The notes under the pieces: model-generated
Databases searched by the model: none
Seen by the model: the letters and a program-made list of their open reading frames with translations, nothing else
Told to the model about the DNA's origin: nothing
From: Dryomyza anilis
Lineage: Eukaryota > Arthropoda > Insecta > Diptera > Dryomyzidae
NCBI GenBank assembly: GCA_951804985.1
Contig: OX638130.1
Coordinates: forward strand, 114,279,593-114,343,592
DNA: 64,000 nt
Reading direction: 5' to 3'
Shown here: positions 9,623 through 22,139 of the stretch, in pieces
Layout: the number at the start of each line of letters is the position of its first letter
Position numbering within the stretch: position 1 is the first letter of the stretch
Translations under genes and position numbers: made by a program

Positions 9623-12417
9623 GAAATCAGTTTCAGAAAAATCAAAAACATTTATTGTTTGAATAGTTGAGGCGTTGTGAATCAATAAATGGCTAAGTTA
9701 ATTTTTGGTAAAAATAAAGATTCGTATTCTAGAACTATATATTGTATTTTGAATATTTTCACAATTTTATATTGTTAACCACTAAATTACATGTAAAAGT
9801 TACGTCGTAAATCAAAAAATTGATATGTCACAAAAGTTTCAATGCCAAAATGCGCGAAGTCCAGAATGTCGCAGCATCAAAATGCTCTAATTTCAATATT
9901 TTTGTTAATAAAAATAGACTTTACTTACATTTTCTTAGTGCACATTTGTATTTTTAAATATCGAATATATAAAAATTCAATTGTTTTATTTATTATACCG
10001 TAAAACGAAACGAAATTCGTTTAGCCAAAAAATTGCAGTGACAGAATGTTTTTCATTTAAATAAATTTAAAACGACGACAAAGTGAACAAGTAACACAGT
10101 TCTGTCACCGTATTTTCTGACGAAACGAATTTCGTTTCGTTTTCGTTTTACATTATGTGGGGGTCAATAATATTTTTCAAATTGGTAACCATTAAAAACA
10201 AAAATATGATATACATAAAAAACACTGGCAAAGTCCATATTTAAATCATATATATCTTCTACATTTTAGAACACTGAATATGTTGTAAAAATGTTAATTT
10301 TAGTTCTTTAGGTAACATTTTAAATTGGCCTTTTTGATTCCCAACGCCTTAATTGAATTAGAGACCAAAACTGCGATACAGCTTTGACTTTAAATGAGAC
10401 TATAATTAATTATTAACTATTTTAAGAATATACTGATTTTATAATAAAATTATTATAAATTATGCCATATCTTATTAATTTAAGTATAATCTAAAACACC
10501 AATATAATAATTAAAACTGCTACAATTAAAAATTATAATTAGAATATACTTGTGGGAATTGAGTTGTAGATGGATAAAACTCAATAAATTCAGAGCTATT
10601 CTTCAAAATATATTAATTAATATAATAAGACGTATAATATTTATTTAAATCATAAAATATCATTCTAAAGATTATGATTTTTATGGTTTATTTTTAAATT
10701 ATGCCAATAATACCTAATTGATACTAACGATAAAATGTATATGTTAACGATGATATATATTTTATTTAGACTGTCTATAAAACTACCTAGTACCTATCTG
10801 ATTTTGTGCATATTACCACTGAAGGAGGTGTTAAGCAAATAATTAAAAAATCGCTACTAATAAACCACAATTATACAATAAATTATGCGATTACAATAAC
10901 ATATATAAAATGCAGTTTTATTAACATTCGATGCCGAAGATTCCGTTATTAACAACAACCGTCGCTCGAACCAAAGTCACTGACTGCTTAATTATGTCGA
11001 CAATTATGTCATCGACATAATGATTGCAAATTTAATTGACAGCTCGGTTGACAGTTGCCATAAAATGTATATGTGTCTCTTGTATAAACATTAAGTTTTA
11101 AATGTTTAAATGAACGATGCGCGCGTGCGCCAAAAACTACGATGATTTATTTTAACGGCTGCAACAAGTGCATTAAATGCCTTCAAAATTACGAAAAAGT
11201 CGTAAACGAAATACGAGAAGACACTAAAAATAGCAACATTTTGTTTAAAGTCAATTAAAACTGCAATGATAGATGTATACAAATTGAAGAAGAAATTAAA
11301 AAAAATACTTTTGTGTGCCATACTCTTTTATTGCAAAAATAACTGCTAAACTGCAAGAGTGGTTTTACTGTGTGCAAGCAGTTAAACTGACAATAATTAT
11401 GGTTCGTGTAATTATTTATTTGTTTATTTGGTTAGGAAGTTGCTACCAATTGATTATTTTATTATGTTTTTTCTTTGTATTAACTTAAGATATATTTAAG
11501 TACTTCTCTTAAACATTTTTGACAGTTGTTACTAAATTTAGTAATTAATTAGTCATATTAAGAATTTTTAAATAAGTTAATGATCGTAAGAACCATAACT
11601 TAAAAATCATCTGACCTCTTTTATTAACTGTGCCATTTGCTTACGGCTGGTATTGTTGTAAACATCGTTGTTATTGTTTATAATTACTGACTTTTGCAGA
11701 TAAAGTCAATAACTCATTTTTTGTGTGGCATTATGAAAAAAGAAAGTGAATGACTCGCCAAATGAGTGAGACAAGTCTGATTGTACTTTTTTATGTTTTT
11801 ATTTTTTGTATTAGTAGCTACAAATCACGCCTTTGAGAAATTATTTTTGCTTAATTTTAATATTAAATTTTATTTGTTGTTTTTATTTATAAATACCAGT
11901 GGATAATTATTTTTATGGTAGGCTTTAGCTCACAACTATTGTAGGTTGTTTTGGCAGCTAATTTCATTATATCGTCGCTATAATTATAAAACTCGCCAAC
12001 TACATTTCAAAAATTGCAATAACATCCATAGACAATAAATTTGACAGGCTCAAGACAGTTTACAAAATTTTGTTCAAATGATTTTATTAAAAAAAAAAAG
12101 GGAATATTTGTCTATACAAATAATGATTGCATGATTGAGAAATTGTATCGAATTTTGAATTAAAAAACTGTGACAATTCGATCACAGTTGCCTAATTTCG
12201 GCCCGATCTCAAAATATCCTCGGGAGTCTACCCTCAACCTGCTATATATTCCACAGACAAAAATTTATCTATGTTCTTGCCTAAAATATGCCGAAAATAT
12301 TCCATAACTGTTTATTTAATTTTACCTAGGGTATGTTTATAAAAGTCTTTATACATCTGACAATCGATAAGGCCAAATTCCAAATGGAAAGTTATGAATA
12401 TAAATTGATGTCCCTAG
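9623..12417. other. Non-coding DNA, no gene seen
   Basis: Mostly unique AT-rich sequence. The part around 10920-11400 is less AT-rich, lacks obvious repeats and contains E-box-like and 'tgacagttgcc' words. It is a candidate regulatory or conserved stretch, but nothing in the window proves that. The minus-strand open frame at 11106-11321 is not recognised. Confidence 0.4.
9996..10155. mobile_element. Small palindromic MITE-like element
   Basis: Left arm GTAAAACGAAACGAAATTCG and right arm CGAATTTCGTTTCGTTTTCG are inverted copies. A further inner pairing exists between 'cagtgacagaatg' and 'ttctgtcaccg'. Total length is about 160 bp and there is no coding capacity. Confidence 0.6.
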
Positions 12418-12896
12418 CCCTAGTAGAAATTTGCCCAATGCGCCATCAGGAAATGATCGGGTTTTCGTTGAGTAAGCTCTATTAGAGAAAATATGATCAT
12501 TGCCTTTGCATGTTCTTATCATGCTTACCATACCATGGTTTACAATAGTCAATGTTCCCTATCATAGGTACATTTTTTGTTCCTCATAACGAAATTAGCA
12601 TCAGGAAATGATCGAGATTAATGAGAGAAACCCTATTATGCTCGGGCTTCGACAAGGCAATTGTCGCGTAAATATTAAAATGGGGAATTGCCCGATCAGT
12701 ACATGATCATGGCCTGAGGTCAATACATGATCAGGACACTGCGTTACAAGGACATTATGGGCCTCATCATATCCCGATCATCTCAAATAATGATATGATC
12801 ACTTCGTAGGGCCATGATCATATTTTCTCTAATAGGGCTTACTCAACGAAAACCCGATCATTTCCCGATGGCGCATTGGGCAAATTTTTACTAGGG
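12418..12896. mobile_element. Palindromic element family B, copy 1 (long TIRs)
   Basis: Left end CCCTAGTAGAAATTTGCCC runs into about 85 bases containing 'atgatcgggttttcgtt'. The right end, near 12815-12896, is their inverse and closes with ...CTAGGG. The interior is rich in TGATCA and GATCGGG. A second copy is at 23706-24125. The small minus-strand ORF here is shared by both copies only because the DNA is shared; it is not a transposase. Confidence 0.8.
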
Positions 12897-12989
12897 GTCT
12901 TCTGAAAATCAAATGACATTTCATAATTAAAATTGATCTTATCTGAATTATATTTGTAAACTTAAATCAATGTTTACTAAAAATTCAAA

Positions 12990-13880
12990 TTTTTAATCCA
13001 CATTTAAATTTTCACTTCAAAAATAAAATTTTCCTTAATAATCCAAATCTCACCTTAAATTAATTAAAAATTCAAAGTTTTATTAAAAAAATACTATATT
13101 TCACTAAAAATTAAAATTTTCACTAAAAATTAAAATTTTCACTAAAAATTCAATTTTTCACTAAAAATTCAATTTTTCACTAAAAATTCAATTTTCACTA
13201 AAAAAAACAATTTTTCACTAAAAATTAAATGAAAAATTTCGCTAAATATTAAATTTTTCACTAAACATTAAAATTACAATTAAAATTTCAATTTTTCATT
13301 AAAAATTCAATTTTTCACTAAAAATTCAATTTTACACTAAAAATTCAATTTTACACTAAAAATTCATTTTTTCGCTAAAAGTTCAATTTTTCACTAAAAA
13401 TTCAATTTTTCACTAAAAATTCAATTTTTCACTAAAAATTCAATTTTTCACTAAAAATTCAATTTTTCACTAAAAATTCAATTTTTCACTAAAAATTCAA
13501 TTTTTCACTAAAAATTCAATTTTTCACTAAAAATTCAATTTTTCACTAAAAATTCAATTTTTCACTAAAAATTCAATTTTTCACTAAAAATTCAATTTTT
13601 CACTAAAAATTCAATTTTTCACTAAAAATTCAATTTTTCACTAAAATTTCAATTTTTCATTAAAAATTCAATTTTCAACTAAAAATTCAATTTTTCACTA
13701 AAAATTTAATTTTTCACAAAAATTTCAATTTTTCACTATAATTTCAAAATTTCACTAAAAATTCAATTTTTCAATAAACTTTAAATTTTTCACTAAATAT
13801 TTAATTTTTCATTATTATTTAAATTTTTCACCAAAATTCAAATTTTCATTAAAAATAAATTTCTTTACTAAAACTTCAGA
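12990..13880. repeat. 19-bp AT satellite array
   Basis: Unit 'ttcactaaaaattcaattt' repeated with a 19-bp period. About a dozen consecutive identical units lie between about 13385 and 13645, with diverged copies on both sides. Each unit contains AAAAATTCAATTTTT, an imperfect palindrome around one base, with A and T tracts about half a period apart. The same unit, inverted, forms the array at 55330-56540. Confidence 0.9.
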
Positions 13881-13899
13881 TTCCCACTTAAAGTAAAAA

Positions 13900-14730
13900 G
13901 TTTCACATTTTGAATAAAATTATAAATTTTGATACTTAAAAAAAAATAGTCTAGATTTCACTATTTCTTAACGTTGCAACATTTCATTTTAATTAAAATA
14001 TATTATAACTTTAATTAAATTCATTATATTTTTTCAAAACTAAAAAATCTAATCAAAATTTTCTCCAGAAATTATTATACATTATAAAAATAATGAATGT
14101 CCAAAGCACCCTATCCGCTGACAAAAAGAAGATGCTGCCAATTAAAACTAAATGCAAATTAAATGAGTGCATTTAAGCTTATCACAGTTATCTTAATTAT
14201 CGTCAAGCCGAAGCCCGCGTAATTGTTATGTACCTCATGCAACACAAAAGGTGACCTCGGCGTCCAAAACCCTCCTCATGCCACTATATAATATATTGGT
14301 GGTAGGGAGTCTACAACAAAAACTTTTACTTTTAACGCATTTGAGTTGCTGTTCAACAAGTTCCATAGATTAATTGAGATTCGTGTATTACTCCGTTACA
14401 TAGAAGCCTAGGCTATGGTTCCCATACAAAGCAGAAGATACCGCAAAGACTAAACCACGAAGAAAAGCGGAAAAATTAAAATTTACCACCAACAATAGTA
14501 GGTATAACAAAAAATAAAATAAAAATGTGCAAAAAGAAATTAAAAAAAAATTATGCCGCCAACAACACTTGAATTTGAATCTAAATTCAAAATGAGACAC
14601 AATTTCCCGCGCGAAAGACATTAAAATGGGAATAACTTGATGTACACTGGGAAATGAAATGAGAGATTGAGACTATAGAAATATATTTTGAAAAGAGGAT
14701 ATTTTATAATATGGAACTTAAATTAATTTT
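13900..14730. other. Non-coding DNA, no gene seen
   Basis: About 14095-14320 is more GC-rich and non-repetitive ('gacctcggcgtccaaaac'). It could be a regulatory or untranslated segment, but no splice-bounded coding frame was found. Confidence 0.35.
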
Positions 14731-14732
14731 TT

Positions 14733-15480
14733 AGTTTTATGTAAAACTTTGGGCTTATTTGAGTTTTGGATAAAAATTTAAAATGTTTAGTTTTATGTGA
14801 AACTTTGGATTTATGACAAATTTGAGTTTTGGATAAAAAATTAAAAATTTTAATTTTATGTGAAACTTTGGACTTATGACAAATTTGAGTTTTGGATAAA
14901 AATTTAAAATTTTTAGTTCTATGTGAAACTTAAGACTTATGAGAAATTTGAGTTTTGGTTAAAAATTGAAAATTTTTAGTTTTATGTAAAATTTTGGACT
15001 TATGACAAATTTGAGTTTTGAATAAAAATTAAAAATTTGTAGTTTTATGTGCAACTATGGACTTATGACAAATTTGAGTTTTGGATAAAAATTTAAAAAT
15101 TTTAGTTTTATGTGATACTTTGGACTTATGACAAATTTGAGTTTTGGATAAAAATTTAAAATTTTTAGTTCTATGTGAAACTTTAGACTTATGAGAAATT
15201 TGAGTTTTGGTTAAAAATTGAAAATTTTTAGTTTTATGTAAAATTTTGGACTTATGACAAATTTGAGTTTTGAATAAAAATTTAAAAATTTTAGTTTTAT
15301 GTGATACTTTGGACTTATGTCAAATTTGAGTTTTGGATAAAAAATTAAAATTTTTAGTTTTATGTGAAACTTTGGACTTTTGAAAAATTTGAGTTTTGAA
15401 TAAAAATTTAAAATTTTTAGTTTTATGTGAAACTTTGGACTTATGACAAATTTGAGTTTTGGATAAAAATTTAAAAGCTT
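14733..15480. repeat. 63-bp tandem repeat with 252-bp higher-order period
   Basis: About twelve units starting 'agttttatgtgaaactttgg' and continuing 'acttatgacaaatttgag'. Unit variants recur every fourth unit: the 'agttctatgtgaaact' plus 'gagaaatttgag' variant occurs at about 14915 and again about 252 bp later near 15167. This shows amplification of a four-unit block. Confidence 0.85.
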
Positions 15481-16649
15481 TAGTAAAATTTGTATTTTTT
15501 AATAGTTTTCAAAATGTGAATTTTTATCGAAATATGGTAATGCAAATCAATTTTAAGTTTTAAGTTAAACTTTGGATCTATGAATAAAAATTTTAGTTTT
15601 TTAGTGAAAATTTCAATTTGTATTTTCAGCACATTCTCCTAAATTTTAGAAAAATTCAATTTTTTTTTGTAACAATCGAAAATTTATGTAGATTTTCAGT
15701 AAATTCAAAGAAAATCTAAATCTTCTAGTACTTTCTTCAAAGTGTAGGGATATAGTACAAAAAAGTTTATATGAAAAAACAAAGCTAAATAAAATTTGTA
15801 CCTTATTTCAGTGAGTCGTTTGCTATTGTTGATCTCGCCGGGGTGCATACTTTGGTAGGACGTAATCGGGGTTTGCGTGTGAAATGCGCATAATTTGAAC
15901 GCGGTCGAATTTTCACTTTTTTCCAATTTTACTCTACTTTTTTTGCGCCACACTTAAGAAGCGTCACAAACTTCAGTACATTTTCCACAGCATTGTGACA
16001 ACTTCTTCTATGTCTTCGTTGTGTTATTCAGTATTGTTTTTTTTTTCATTTTTCTCTGACTTGTGGCATGCGACGCTTTAACTATTTGCAATTACAACAC
16101 ATACACTTCCATAAACATGGTATTATTCATGGTGTGTGAGGGGGAGGGCGCTGGTTGTAACACCCGACTTTTGTCAAGTTGTTAGGTCTACTGTCTACTA
16201 TGAATTTATGTTTTCGGTGCTTTTTATGACTGATGATGAACGGATGGATGGCTGGTTGGTTGGTTGGTTGGTGGAAGTGTGGGAAAATGACAGTTGATTG
16301 TGGCAGAAGCTGACTACAGACTACGCTCAGGTTCAGGGTGTTTCTGGTAGATGAAGTTGGCGGCTTTGACGACTCATTGTCAGGGCGAAATGGAATGTTG
16401 GGGAAAAATAATAATAATCTCAGTAGGCAATTTCAGACACATTAGTAGTGGGTAACTATGAAGATGGTACAAATTACGCTCAAGATGAATTATACACTTT
16501 GAAAAAAATAAATTATGATTTAAGTGAAGAATTATTCATATGCCCTATAATTATGTTCAATATGGAATACCATAACTTCAAATAAAAAAAATGAAAATTG
16601 AAATGCCGAAATATCAAAATGTTGAAATACTAATTTGAAATTGTATTTG

Positions 16650-16745
16650 AGCCATTCCACACCAAATCGAACAGGGGTTGCAATTCACTCTCTGCGATTT
16701 CAATGAAATTTTGGCAACTTATGTATAAAGTTCGTCGTTTTTTTA
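16650..16745 (+). repeat. Dispersed repeat related to 4515-4605
   Basis: Contains 'ccattccacaccaaatcga' followed by 'gatttcaatgaaattttg'. This is the same order as the inverse of 4515-4605, with moderate divergence. Confidence 0.55.
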
Positions 16746-17639
16746 CATGTTTCCGACCACTTTTTTCCAGAGATACCTCTATTTACTAAGATACAGTTAA
16801 AACTGAAAAATGAGTCAAACACTATTGTATAATGGTTCATATTGAAACATTTTTTGATGTTAGAAACTCAGTTAAGGTCATGTTTGATAATAATCTTTTG
16901 GAAATGATAAGTCTTCTTAACATGAATATGTGGCCAACGGAAATTCAAATTTTATGTTCTTAAAAAAAAATGTATTGTTTAAAAATTCAAAAATATTCTT
17001 GATTTATTAGGAATTTTCGAGCCAAATTTCAAGATGGTATTTTGAAGGCATCATATTTAATAATCTCCGGACGTTCCTAGAGTAGCTAAAAATTAAAATT
17101 CTTAGAAAAGATTCGGAGTTTCGATAGGATGGGACTCAGACTTGTGGTGTCTATGTTACGAATTTGTTCTTTTTTTATATCTTTGTCTTCGTATTTCATT
17201 ATATTTATTTGTACATTTTTTTGTTCCTTTGCAGTTTTTTCGAAATTTTCTATGATTTTTTCTGTAAAAAATGATTTCGCCGTATTAATTTTCAACATTT
17301 TAGTTTTCAACATTTTTCGACATTTTTAGGCATTTTAGGCATTTTGGCATTTTTATTGTCTACATTTTTATTTTCTGTATTTTTAGTTTCGATATTTTCA
17401 TTTTCGACTTATCGTACCAGATCCAAAAATTTCGTCGTCACAATATTTGGCAGAGTGGAAGCTGAACTCTTTTCTAAAGAATTAAGGCAGACGAAATCAG
17501 AGTTTATATCAAAAGATGCCTATACCTTCACAAAATATGCCGGGAATCATCCTTTAAAGTTCTACGAAATTTGATAACCTGTTAGACGGTTCCCATAAAA
17601 TTCTATTTATCTGTGTGTTTACAGGATATATGATCGAAA

Positions 17640-17748
17640 TATTAAATACTATATAAATAATAGTTTTTTTACTATTAAAAATAGTTATTAAATCAATAAT
17701 TGTCCAGTTGACCAATTTTAATGGGATTTTAGGGATTTTTTCTGGGTG
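17640..17748 (-). mobile_element. Diverged copy of the CACCCAGAAAAAA element
   Basis: Read on the minus strand it starts CACCCAGAAAAAATCCC. It shares the inner run 'ctatttttaatagtaaaaa' and the following 'ctattatttatatagtatt' with the element at 29338-29517. The far end is not clear. Confidence 0.5.
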
Positions 17749-19596
17749 TAATCATTTGACATTTTATTCTATACAAAATTTGTCAAAAAAGTCGAATCTA
17801 ATTTTAAAGTAGACTTTAAATTGTCTATGATATGCCCCAGTGCCTAATTTTATGTGTGACGCCCTTTGTAAAATATATATATATATTGATCAGGCTGCCC
17901 GAATCTAACCTAATTCAAACCTTTTAAATTTGTAAATTAATATAATATTCGAAAATATGTAGAAGTTTAAGAAGGCCTCAGCATACTATAAATTCAGTAA
18001 TAAATAAAGAAATTAAATATAAATTCCATATTTTTTTTTGTGCGAATTTTATTCCATCTTATGCCGAATATAGGTGGTGTAGACAATGCGCAAGTCAGCG
18101 GGAGTGAAGTATGTCATACACCGTTTCAGAAAACGAGGCACTTGGCTTTTTATTTCGATTAATTAACTAACAATACTACATTTTACATATAAAGCTTGAA
18201 ATAAATTACTACAATCAGTCGACATAATAATGTCCAGTTCATGTTGATAATGTAACTTGGCCGGTATATCACAAAGCAAATATACCATGATCAGTGCACG
18301 TGTTATTTTCTACAATACTATAGGAAAAATTTGGCTTGATCTAACTATTTCTTTCTATTCATCGATTTAATTACAACGTCATACTCCTCAAAATAGGCAC
18401 TCCAAACAATTTAGGGAATTCAATCAACTTCATTGTCACTGATAAACATTCTACTGAAATTCTAAAGAAAACTCATTGATTTCAACGAAATAATTGATAA
18501 AAATCTAAACTAATTTCAAAATACTTGTACACAAATAGTTAATTTCTAGGTAAATTGTTGACATTAGTAAACAGCACTCTAAATACTATCAAAATGTCAA
18601 AAATATTAACCGTATCAGTCATTACCATTGAAAATGTCATTGAATAAAAAAGACTCTTGATTGTTGTAACGTGTGTAAAATACATTTTAATTGATAAATC
18701 TATTGTCAATAATATTCAAGTAGATTATAGTATGGAATAAAAAGTTTTGTTACTACGTGTTACATGTGAAGTGTTTTCATTCAATTCCATTTAACTTAGT
18801 TACAGAAATAGTATAGTAACATGTATTAGCTTAGATCTACTATATTTTGATTGTTAACACATTTCGATTGTTGACGTGTGCACCTTGAGGTATGAGTACG
18901 ATATTATATCGCATCTGTCGACGACAAGGTCTTTAATTCAACAACACCTTCAATGGGTAAACACTAGGTACCTACTTTCTTTTTCGCTGAAACTGATTAA
19001 AGTTTCTGTTTGGTATTTTTTTTTTCATTTTGTGTTCGGTAAACAAAAGAATTTGATTAAAATGCAGTATGACAACGACTGCAGATGATTAAATTCGTGT
19101 CTTAATATAATAAAAATAATTAATTGGGCTATATTTAATGCATTTTTATACTGAAAGTAGTGCATTTTTTTTTGGAATATCTGACATTTATGTAAATGCC
19201 AAGGAAAATTAATAGTTTTTATCATTTTAATAAAAGTTACTATTATAAATACTTATAAATACTTATAAATACTTATATATTCGGTAATATTATAAATAAA
19301 CAAAAATATTATAAATATAAATAATATATAATACGGTAGTTTAATGCCTCCCAGAGAGGGACATAGTATAGGTGTAATTTTAAAGATTTTAAGAATTTCA
19401 AGCGGTGCACTATCAATAAAACCACTACACAATATATAGTCGTTGTAGAACTAAAAGTCACCAAATACATTTTTGTGAAAATCTTAAATTTCAATTTTTT
19501 GGTAATTATTACAATAAATTCTAACAATAAGTTTTAAATTTTTAAAGTATATCTTGAATATTATTCAAGTTATTGGTTCCAAAATAGTTATATAAA

Positions 19597-19850
19597 AGTG
19601 ACTTGTATGGGAGGTGGTCGTGTCCGTTGACCGATTTGGCTCATTTTCAAACTAAGCTTTGGCTAAAATATATTGAGACCAAATTTCATCGCATTCTGAT
19701 CAGTATTTCTCAAGTTCGGGTGGCGATGCTGATCAAGAATATATATATTTTTCCATACCGACCATTCCTCCTAAAGGGTGTTACAATATCTGCATAAAGT
19801 TAATATACACTGTACCTCATAAGTGTAGGGTATAAAAATATACAGACCCT
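19597..19850 (-). repeat. Dispersed 'accctacacc' repeat, inverted copy
   Basis: On the minus strand it reads from 'taccctacacttatgaggta' through 'tcttgatcagcatcgcc' to 'gaccacctcccatacaag'. The same series appears on the plus strand at 20303-20600, so the two copies form inverted arms about 450 bp apart. Repeats with 'cttgatcagcatcac' followed by 'ccatgtccgtctgtc' are widespread in fly genomes; I do not assign a class. Confidence 0.65.
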
Positions 19851-20302
19851 TACACATCAGGATTTCCAAAGAACTGTAAACGCAATTTTTCTTTCAATTA
19901 TCAATACTAATTATTATTCCGATAGGTTTTTCTGATATTTGAATTTAAACTCGAAAAATATTTATTTTTTTTAGACTATTGTTGAAAGATTTTTTTTTGA
20001 ATTTTGGATCTAATGATAAATAAGAAAATTTCTTACAGTTATGCAGAGCATACTTTAAACTAACTATGAAAAATTTTTTACTAACTTTTTTTATCGGTTC
20101 TTAATTTTTAAATATGCCCTATCAATACAGTCACCATCAAAAACTTTTAAAATTTAAAATGCTTGTATTTTACATTCAAATTATTTAATATAGCCGTTTT
20201 TACCCGAATTTTTCTCAAAAAGGAAACAACTACTTTATAATAAGAATAAGCATACTTTATATATGAAGTAATGATATTTTCAGATAAAGACATTCATATT
20301 TT

Positions 20303-21125
20303 TATACCCTACACCTATGAGGTACAGGGTATATTAACTTTGTGCATATATTGTAACGCCCCTTAGGAGGCGTGTCCGGTATGGAAAAGTATATTTATTC
20401 TTGATCAGCATCACTACCCCCGTTTAGCCATGTCCGTCTGTCTGTCCGTCTTGCTGTCTTGCTGTCCGAATACAGAATAACTTGAGAAATACTGATCAGA
20501 ATGCGATGAAATTTCGACTCAATATATTTTAGCCAAAAGTAGGAACTGAGTTTGAAAATGAGCCAAATCGGTCAACGGACACGCCCACCTCCCATACAAG
20601 TCACTTTTATATAACTCTTTCGGAACTAATAACTCGAAAAGTATTCAAGGTATAGTTATAAAATTTAAAACGTATTGTTATAATTCACCTATAAATATGT
20701 GGTCCAAAAATGGGCGTAATCCGCCCACTTTTTTTTTCATTATTTCCCGGGTTTTCATAGTGGAAATTTGATCCGTAAATTATTAAAATCAAATCTATGA
20801 AATATTAGCCTTTCAAAATTTCAAATATAGGCGTGGTCCGCCCAATTATATTTATCAATTTTTTTTTTAGTTTTTTATACTTTTATATAAATTTTTTAAT
20901 TTATGGGGATATAAGACGTAAATTTCTGATTTATAATATTCTGAGGGTGGGGAGGTTCAGCATAATTAAAAACTTTAAAATTAAGGTATGCAATTAAATA
21001 TCCCACATTAATATCCTCACCAAAGGTGTAGGGTATTCCATAGTCGGGCCCGACCGACTATAAAAATCCGCCCCATGTGACCGAACTTACCCATGTGACC
21101 TAACTTTCCCAACTCGTTTTTATTG
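20303..21125 (+). repeat. Dispersed 'accctacacc' repeat, long copy
   Basis: Begins 'taccctacacctatgaggta', has 'ttgatcagcatcactaccc' and 'ccatgtccgtctgtctgtc' near 20400-20450, and ends with the segment matching the inverse of 7499-7700. No coding sequence. Related fragments lie at 38495-38650 and probably 59620-60480. Confidence 0.65.
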
Positions 21126-21190
21126 AAAATTGATTATATTAAATAGTACCAAATTTAAGTTAGTTCTACAAGGATGCCGTACATGATGTG

Positions 21191-21764
21191 ACCATTAGAC
21201 TGACAATGGCTTCGTATGAAATTTTTTCATAGAATTTGATTTAAAAGGTCAACCCCAAGCAATGCTCTATTGGATGAGAAAATCGGTGTGGAGAGTTTTC
21301 AGCGAAATCCGAATATGGTAAATGGACATGCTGGGACCTCATAGTTCGCGTTTTGTTACCCAAATTAAACCTTTGCAATTTGAATAGAAATAACATCTCC
21401 CAAATGCAATATACTAAAAAGGATATGTCATCTGTTAAAAAAATTAATTACTGTTGCAACAAACTACAAACAAAATCGGATAAAAAATACAGAACCAGTG
21501 ATTTAATTTACAGGAACTCTTTGTATTTATATTTCGATCAATATTTCAAAATTCAACAATAGTATCATAATAGGTATAGATTAGTATATATATTTTCGAT
21601 CATGGTCAGACTCTGACTTTATTTAGTGTTTCAGTTATGTCTATTGTTGAAAGTGCAATGGTTGTTCTTGATGATCTCTTCAACGTTGCGCGAATTTTCA
21701 AATAATGCATTTCCAACAAAAATCGAAATTAATTCGGTAATCAAAGTAAAAGTGTGACTCTGAT

Positions 21765-21837
<73 letters not shown>

Positions 21838-22139
21838 TTTTCTATCCCTAGAATGTCTCTAATGTCAGTTTTTTAAATACTGAACAAAATAAAAATACTA
21901 AGAGTTCCTGGGACAATAATCCCTTTCGTATTAAATAATTAAATTTCCTAACAGATTACATTTTTTATTCAATTTTGAAATTTTCGAACGCGAACTTTGA
22001 GGGTCCGGCGGGTGAATTTACTACATTCGAATTTCGTCGAAAATTCTCCACATCGTTTTTCTCATCCAGTAGAGCATTTTTAGGGGTTGACGTTTTATCA
22101 ATTGGAAACCATGAAAATCCATTGTCAGTCTAATAACCA
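21191..22139. mobile_element. Element with ~155-bp terminal inverted repeats
   Basis: The ends TTAGACTGACAATGG and CCATTGTCAGTCTAA are perfect inverted copies. The arms extend, with divergence, over about 155 bp on each side; for example 'gatgagaaaatcggtgtgg' pairs with 'cacatcgtttttctcatcc'. The interior of about 630 bp holds a (TA)n run and no transposase. It is probably a non-autonomous DNA transposon. Clear target-site duplications were not seen. Confidence 0.75.
21769..21836. repeat. (TA)n microsatellite
   Basis: Uninterrupted AT/TA dinucleotide run of about 68 bp inside the TIR element at 21191-22139. Confidence 0.95.

Larger units (their letters stand above)
15481..19590. other. Non-coding DNA with a GC-richer unique stretch
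   Basis: About 15790-16420 is unique and moderately GC-rich, with a (TGGT)n run near 16255. It could carry regulatory sequence. The open frames at 17086-17574 are low-complexity Phe/Ile/Leu or Lys-rich chance frames. No supported gene. Confidence 0.4.

Noticed and set aside
12990..13880. CRISPR-like array
   Set aside because: Units are directly adjacent 19-bp repeats without unique spacers, and the DNA is from a eukaryote.
17086..17574. Membrane-like small proteins (Phe/Ile/Val-rich)
   Set aside because: T-rich low-complexity DNA gives hydrophobic frames by chance; the opposite strand is equally open and Lys-rich.
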